Shown here: positions 32,335 to 35,972 of the stretch, piece after piece
Numbering within the stretch: the first letter of the stretch is position 1
How the letters are laid out: each line of letters starts with the position of its first letter
Assembly (NCBI GenBank): GCA_946629175.1
Contig: CAMOXN010000003.1
Location: forward strand, 1 to 35,972
Direction of reading: 5' to 3'
Source of the DNA: an uncultured Lachnospiraceae bacterium
Lineage (GTDB): Bacteria; Bacillota; Clostridia; Lachnospirales; Lachnospiraceae
DNA: 35,972 bases
Translations under genes and position numbers: made by a program
The notes under the pieces: generated by a model
Database searches by the model: none
What the model was told of the DNA's origin: nothing
What the model saw: the letters and a program-made list of their open reading frames with translations, nothing else

Positions 32335-33193
32335 AATTTTGAACCTCCTCTATGATATTCTTTGGGGTCGACGCCCCTGCGGTGATTCCTATGATCTGTT
32401 CCGTACCGGCAGGAGAAAGATTAAGGTCACGCCACGTTTGTATGAAATACGTGTTCGCACACTCCCTTCTGCAGATCTCGTAGAGCTTGGCCGAGTTCGA
32501 ACTGCTCTTTCCTCCGATGACGATCATGACGTCCGCCACCTTCGCGATTGCCTCCGCCTCCGACTGCCGCTCATGCGTAGCGTTGCAGATGGTATTCACA
32601 CATTCCCCATTGTAACCTTTTTTACGCAGGATTTCAATAATTTCTTCAAATTTGTTTGCGTTGAAAGTCGTCTGTGAAACGACGCAGATCTTCTTACGCT
32701 CTCCATCCGTGCCGTCCCCCGTAAGACCGGCCGCACTGAACGATTCTGCCTGCTCCGTATTCTCGATCACGGTGACAGGAACGCTCGACCACCCCATGAT
32801 CCCGCGGACCTCCGGATGGTCCGGATTCCCGACGATCACGATCCCGTAACCCTTCGCGCTGTATTCTTCCACGATCCTGTGGATCTTCTTGACAAAAGGA
32901 CATGTGGCATCCGCGCACCTTGCGCCTGTCGCCTTAAGCCTCTCTTCTTCCTCCCTCGAGATCCCGTGGGAGCGGGTCACGATCGTGCCGCCGTGAATGT
33001 CCGACAGCTCTTCATCGGACATGATCACATGTACCCCTTTGCTTTCCAGATCCGCCACAGCTTCCTCGTTGTGGATGATCGGTCCGTAGGTGTATACAGG
33101 CCCGCCTTTTTCTATTTCTTCATATACTATTTCCATCGCGCGCTTTACTCCGAAACAGAAGCCGGCGCTCTTCGCGGTAATGATCTCAGCCAT
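32315..33193 (-). CDS. ispH: 4-hydroxy-3-methylbut-2-enyl diphosphate reductase IspH
   Basis: The 292-aa iron-sulfur enzyme performs the last step of the MEP isoprenoid pathway, making IPP and DMAPP. Cluster cysteines are in AGFCFGVKRAM (Cys13), DATCPFVKKIH near 97 and NTICNATHERQ near 195; GIVIVGNPDHPEVRGIMGW and GKSSSNSAKLYEICR are also conserved. ATG 33193 begins the conserved sequence; the 48 upstream in-frame codons to 33337 fall within a structured leader and have no similarity. AGAGG is about 11 bases upstream, a long spacing. It is the first gene of ispH-rpsA. Confidence 0.95.
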   Translation of the reverse strand: MAEIITAKSAGFCFGVKRAMEIVYEEIEKGGPVYTYGPIIHNEEAVADLESKGVHVIMSDEELSDIHGGTIVTRSHGISREEEERLKATGARCADATCPFVKKIHRIVEEYSAKGYGIVIVGNPDHPEVRGIMGWSSVPVTVIENTEQAESFSAAGLTGDGTDGERKKICVVSQTTFNANKFEEIIEILRKKGYNGECVNTICNATHERQSEAEAIAKVADVMIVIGGKSSSNSAKLYEICRRECANTYFIQTWRDLNLSPAGTEQIIGITAGASTPKNIIEEVQNYVRADF

Positions 33194-33226
33194 TCTCTGA
33201 CAAACCTCTTTCCAATACTTATGATC

Positions 33227-33323
33227 CTGTGGCCGGCTGCCGCGTGTTCTGATCTTTTCCGATCCATTCTTGCACCCAGACACCGGCAATGCCCGAAGGC
33301 ACCCCTCCCGGGACCGGCCACAG
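33227..33323 (-). ncRNA. Structured 5' leader RNA upstream of ispH (unassigned)
   Basis: On the minus strand a perfect 10-bp helix, CTGTGGCCGG with CCGGCCACAG, closes about 77 nt. Inside are a UUCG hairpin (GTGCC-TTCG-GGCAT) and a second arm in which GCCGGTGT pairs with ACACGCGGC (one bulged G), capped by GATC-GGAAAA-GATC. A near-consensus promoter starts the transcript about 6 nt before the closing helix. The stem, two-arm shape and leader position resemble a cis-regulatory RNA. I do not recognise a known riboswitch, and it lacks the SRP signature. Confidence 0.6.
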
Positions 33324-33335
33324 TGTTCACGTCCC

Positions 33336-33364
33336 ATTTTAAATAGAACAGGGGCGGATGTAAA
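33336..33364 (-). promoter_or_regulatory. ispH-rpsA promoter, TTTACA-17-TAAAAT
   Basis: On the minus strand TTTACA (33359-33364) and TAAAAT (33336-33341) have a 17-bp spacer, giving a start near 33329 and a leader of about 135 nt. Its -35 lies 8 bp from the -35 of the divergent flavoprotein promoter. Confidence 0.8.
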
Positions 33365-33372
33365 CAGGTATC

Positions 33373-33401
33373 TTGCAGTTCGTTTTGCGTCAGTTTATAC
33401 T
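33373..33401 (+). promoter_or_regulatory. Promoter of the HI0933-type flavoprotein, TTGCAG-17-TATACT
   Basis: TTGCAG (33373-33378), a 17-bp spacer and TATACT (33396-33401) predict a start at or next to the ATG at 33408. The message would then be leaderless, which agrees with the absence of any Shine-Dalgarno sequence. Confidence 0.6.
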
Positions 33402-33407
33402 GTGAGC

Positions 33408-34727
33408 ATGTATGACGATCACAAAAAGAAAAAGCATAAAAAGCATATCGTAATCATCGGCGCCGGCGCGGCAGGCCTGATGGCAGCCTGCGCGGCTTCC
33501 GACAGAGGCGCGTCCGTCACTATTTTGGAAAAGACGGAGAAGGCGGGCAAGAAGATCTATATCACAGGTAAAGGCAGGTGCAACCTTACGAACGCGTGCG
33601 ATCCGCAGGATTTCATGGGACATGTCGTGACGAACCCGAAATTCCTGTACAGCGCGTTCTACGGGTATGACCAGCAGCAGGTGATGCAGTTCATGACAGA
33701 TAACGGCTGTCCTGTCAAAACAGAGCGCGGCGACAGGGTCTTCCCCGTCTCCGACCACGCCTCCGACGTGACCAGGGCACTCCTCTCCCACCTGAAGGGC
33801 CGGGATGTCCGGATCCGCTACCACTGTCCCGTAAAACGCATCCTGACATTTGAGGAAGACGGAACTGTCCGTGTGGCAGGCGTGGAGACACAGTCCGGAG
33901 AACATGTCGATGCGGATGCCGTGATCCTCGCGACGGGTGGATGCTCTTATCCCTCCACCGGTTCTGAAGGCGACGGTTACCGGATGGCGGAAGAACTCGG
34001 GATCGGTATTATAAAGGCAGAGCCGTCCCTGGTCCCTGTCGCGGCCGCGGATGCCTGGTGCATGCGCCTGCAGGGACTTGCCTTAAAGAACGTGGAGCTG
34101 ACGCTCGGGCGGCCTGACGGAGATCCTCATCAGAAGTCCGGAAAGAAAAAGAAAAAGCCTCTCTACAAGGGATTCGGGGAGATGCTGTTCACGCATTTCG
34201 GGATCAGCGGTCCGCTGGTGCTCACAGCCTCCTCCTATATGAGCTTTCACGATCACCCGGAAGGCTACACAATGCACCTGAACTTAAAGCCCGCTCTCAC
34301 CCCCGAACAGCTTGCGGCAAGGATCCGCCGCGAGATCGACGCCGCTCCGGGAAGAAAGATGGCGACAGTTCTCAGGACTCTTTTCCCGCAGCGCCTTTCG
34401 GAAGAGATCGCGCTTATGTCCGGTATCGGGGAGCGCACCGCGTCTTCCGTCACGGACAAGGAAATAGAAGAACTGTGCGGACTGATCCGGGATGTGCCCA
34501 TCCTCGCAGTCGGGACCCGGGGGTTTTCGGAGGCGATCGTGACGAGAGGCGGCCTCGACGTGAAAGCGTTCGATCCTTCCACAATGGAGTGCAGGTCTGT
34601 CCGGGGACTTTACGCGGCGGGCGAAGTGCTGGATGTAGACGCGCACACCGGCGGATTCAACCTGCAGATCGCCTGGTCAACGGGCCATCTGGCCGGCGAA
34701 TGTGCCGCGGAGGACGCGGAGGACTGA
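33408..34727 (+). CDS. HI0933-family NAD(P)/FAD-dependent oxidoreductase
   Basis: The 439-aa flavoprotein begins with a lysine-rich stretch (HKKKKHKKH), then the FAD-binding IVIIGAGAAGLMAACAAS and TGKGRCNLTNAC, which mark the HI0933/YhiN (aminoacetone oxidase-like) family. ATGGCSYPSTGSEGDGYRMAEELG near 185 and GLYAAGEVLDVDAHTGGFNLQIAWSTG near the end are also typical. Reaction unknown for most members. The start ATG 33408 follows the family pattern; the ORF-track start at 33270 runs through the ispH leader. No RBS is visible. It is followed after 55 bp by cmk on the same strand, a frequent pairing in Clostridia. Confidence 0.9.
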   Translation: MYDDHKKKKHKKHIVIIGAGAAGLMAACAASDRGASVTILEKTEKAGKKIYITGKGRCNLTNACDPQDFMGHVVTNPKFLYSAFYGYDQQQVMQFMTDNGCPVKTERGDRVFPVSDHASDVTRALLSHLKGRDVRIRYHCPVKRILTFEEDGTVRVAGVETQSGEHVDADAVILATGGCSYPSTGSEGDGYRMAEELGIGIIKAEPSLVPVAAADAWCMRLQGLALKNVELTLGRPDGDPHQKSGKKKKKPLYKGFGEMLFTHFGISGPLVLTASSYMSFHDHPEGYTMHLNLKPALTPEQLAARIRREIDAAPGRKMATVLRTLFPQRLSEEIALMSGIGERTASSVTDKEIEELCGLIRDVPILAVGTRGFSEAIVTRGGLDVKAFDPSTMECRSVRGLYAAGEVLDVDAHTGGFNLQIAWSTGHLAGECAAEDAED

Positions 34728-34782
34728 AGGAAGCATTTATTACTCATTTTTATTACTGATAATTTTCTATTTGGAGGAAATC

Positions 34783-35445
34783 ATGATCAATATCGCAATA
34801 GACGGACCTGCCGGCGCCGGAAAGAGCACGATCGCCAAAAGGGTCGCCGCTGAAAAGAATTATATTTATGTAGACACAGGCGCAATGTACCGCGCGATGG
34901 CGCTCTATCTTTACAGGAACGGCATCGACGCCGATGATTCCGCCGCGATCAGCGATAGGTGCGGTGAACCCGATATCACGATCGAGTACAGGAACGGCGA
35001 ACAGGTCGTTCTTCTCAACGGAGAAAATGTCAACGGTTTTCTGCGCACGCCGCAGGTCAGCGATATGGCGTCCAGAAGCAGCGTGAACCCCGACGTCCGA
35101 GCTAAGCTCCTTGAACTTCAGCAGGAACTGGCCCGCAGAGAGAACGTCGTGATGGACGGAAGGGATATAGGTACTGTGGTCCTTCCGAACGCGCAGGTCA
35201 AGATCTTCCTTACGGCCAGCGCGGAAGTGAGGGCCAGGAGGAGATATCTCGAGAATATCGAAAAGGGTCTTCCGGCTGATCTTGGCGAGATCACAGCCCA
35301 GATCAAAGAGCGCGACGAGCGCGATATGAACCGCCCGGTCGCGCCTCTCAAACAGGCCGACGACGCAGTCCTCGTAGATACGTCCGATCTGACGATCGAA
35401 GAAGTCGTGGAGAAGATCCTCGCCATAATAGACGAAAAAATATGA
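34783..35445 (+). CDS. cmk: Cytidylate kinase
   Basis: The 220-aa kinase phosphorylates CMP and dCMP using ATP. The P-loop is DGPAGAGKST near 7; VDTGAMYRAMALYLY near 35, MDGRDIGTVVLPNAQVKIFLTA near 126 and RDERDMNRPVAPLKQADDAVLVDTS near 180 are family motifs. ATG 34783 has GGAGG directly upstream; the ORF-track start at 34702 overlaps the preceding gene and is not used. In many Bacillota cmk is followed by ispH and rpsA on the same strand; here that pair is on the opposite strand, divergent from the flavoprotein-cmk unit. Confidence 0.95.
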   Translation: MINIAIDGPAGAGKSTIAKRVAAEKNYIYVDTGAMYRAMALYLYRNGIDADDSAAISDRCGEPDITIEYRNGEQVVLLNGENVNGFLRTPQVSDMASRSSVNPDVRAKLLELQQELARRENVVMDGRDIGTVVLPNAQVKIFLTASAEVRARRRYLENIEKGLPADLGEITAQIKERDERDMNRPVAPLKQADDAVLVDTSDLTIEEVVEKILAIIDEKI

Positions 35446-35448
35446 TTA

Positions 35449-35496
35449 AAAAAGCTGCCGCGCAAGAAAACATAGTTTCTTGCGCGGCAGCCTTTT
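35449..35496. terminator. Bidirectional terminator between cmk and tpiA
   Basis: GCTGCCGCGCAAGAAA-(6 nt)-TTTCTTGCGCGGCAGC is a perfect 16-bp stem with AAAAAA before and CTTTT after, serving both convergent genes. Its base, GCTGCCGC, is the same as that of the rpsA terminator. Confidence 0.9.
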
Positions 35497-35505
35497 ATGT
35501 TCTGA

Positions 35506-35972
35506 TTACTTGTAATTCACGATCTTTCCGAAGTCTTCCTTCAGGGAAGCACCGCCTACCAGTCCGCCGTCGATATCGGGCTGCGCGAACAGCTCGGGAG
35601 CGGATTTGCCGCTGACGGAGCCGCCGTACTGGATACGGATCTTCTCAGCTGTATCAGCGTCGTAGATCTCAGCGATGAGCTCACGGATCGCGTGGCAGAC
35701 TTCCTGTGCCTGCTCGGTCGTAGCGACCTTGCCGGTGCCGATGGCCCAGATGGGCTCATACGCGATGACCATGGAAGCAGCCTGCTCAGCAGTGATGCCG
35801 ATCAGGTCGCTCTTGAGCTGCAGGCGGATCCAGTCGATGGTGACGCCTGCTTCTCTCTGTTCCAGAGACTCGCCGCAGCAGAGGATCGGGATCAGGCCGT
35901 ACTCGAAAGCCTTGAGGACCTTTCTGTTGAGGAAAGCGTCATCCTCTTTGTAGTAATCTCTTCTCTCGGAGT
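35506..35972 (-). CDS. tpiA: Triosephosphate isomerase, C-terminal part (cut by window end)
   Basis: About 155 codons of the 3' end are present. The ORF track shows only 35506-35772, but the frame is open to the window edge and reads [18 protein letters not shown] (part of the GHSERR active-site region), then [19 protein letters not shown], then [12 protein letters not shown] with the catalytic Glu, [14 protein letters not shown] and GLVGGASL, the phosphate-binding loops. It interconverts dihydroxyacetone phosphate and glyceraldehyde 3-phosphate in glycolysis. The N-terminal 90-100 residues, with the catalytic Lys, lie outside the window. Confidence 0.95.
   Translation of the reverse strand, partial: SERRDYYKEDDAFLNRKVLKAFEYGLIPILCCGESLEQREAGVTIDWIRLQLKSDLIGITAEQAASMVIAYEPIWAIGTGKVATTEQAQEVCHAIRELIAEIYDADTAEKIRIQYGGSVSGKSAPELFAQPDIDGGLVGGASLKEDFGKIVNYK

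Noticed and set aside
33227-33323. SRP RNA (ffs)
   Set aside because: The size is right, but the conserved apical GGAAG/AGCAG segment is absent.
1-35972. CRISPR arrays, insertion sequences, phage or plasmid genes
   Set aside because: No regularly spaced repeats, transposases, integrases or replication initiators were seen on either strand.

Overview
The window looks like chromosomal DNA from a Clostridia-type member of the Bacillota, most likely Lachnospiraceae. This rests on gene content and order: dgt-dnaG-rpoD-trmK-nif3-like, a six-gene rnf operon with its own apbE, a ThrRS-like/uridine-kinase fusion protein, ispH overlapping rpsA, strong AGGAGG ribosome binding sites and consensus SigA promoters. 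I see no phage, transposon, CRISPR array or plasmid functions. Most of it is core genome; the accessory part is the surface-polysaccharide locus at about 16.0-23.5 kb.

Layout. (1) 1-7546, minus strand: a macromolecular-synthesis style block dgt, dnaG, rpoD, trmK, Nif3-like protein and nucleoside kinase, followed by the 5' end of rnpB with a near-consensus promoter. (2) 7547-8454: a non-coding RNA region with two tRNA-Val genes (CAC, GAC) on plus and two tRNA-Leu genes (CAG, AAG) on minus, convergent, with promoters, terminators and a 15-bp orphan hairpin between them. (3) 8455-9294: pyridoxal/pyridoxamine kinase. (4) 9375-15758: rnfCDGEAB (transcribed C to B on minus) and then apbE, the enzyme expected to attach FMN to RnfG and RnfD; a consensus promoter precedes rnfC and a terminator separates rnfB from apbE. 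(5) 15990-23542, minus: DUF4422 glycosyltransferase, Wzy-like polymerase, Wzx-like flippase, transglutaminase-like lipoprotein, Wzz-like protein with a degenerate kinase-like tail, and a CotH-like protein. (6) 23618-29851, minus: queA, M18 aminopeptidase, a 6S RNA candidate, M24B aminopeptidase P-like protein and threonine synthase. (7) 30014-31114, plus: a DEDD exonuclease-like protein. (8) 31177-33193, minus: rpsA and ispH, preceded by a structured leader. (9) 33408-35445, plus: HI0933-type flavoprotein and cmk. (10) 35506-35972, minus: 3' part of tpiA, cut by the window end.

How parts work together. The rnf block encodes a complete membrane ferredoxin:NAD+ oxidoreductase plus its flavinylating enzyme, so this organism probably conserves energy by ion pumping from reduced ferredoxin. 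The polysaccharide block has a polymerase, flippase and chain-length regulator but only one glycosyltransferase and no initiating phosphoglycosyltransferase in the window. Its association with a CotH-like kinase fold and a transglutaminase-like lipoprotein suggests coupling of glycan export to modification of surface proteins; that is inference.

The least explained signals are non-coding: a well-formed RNA upstream of ispH with a perfect 10-bp closing helix, an orphan hairpin between the tRNA arrays, a terminator-like hairpin just before the rpoD ribosome binding site, and perfect inverted repeats inside the 17-bp spacers of three promoters. All coordinates were read by eye, and no database search was run.
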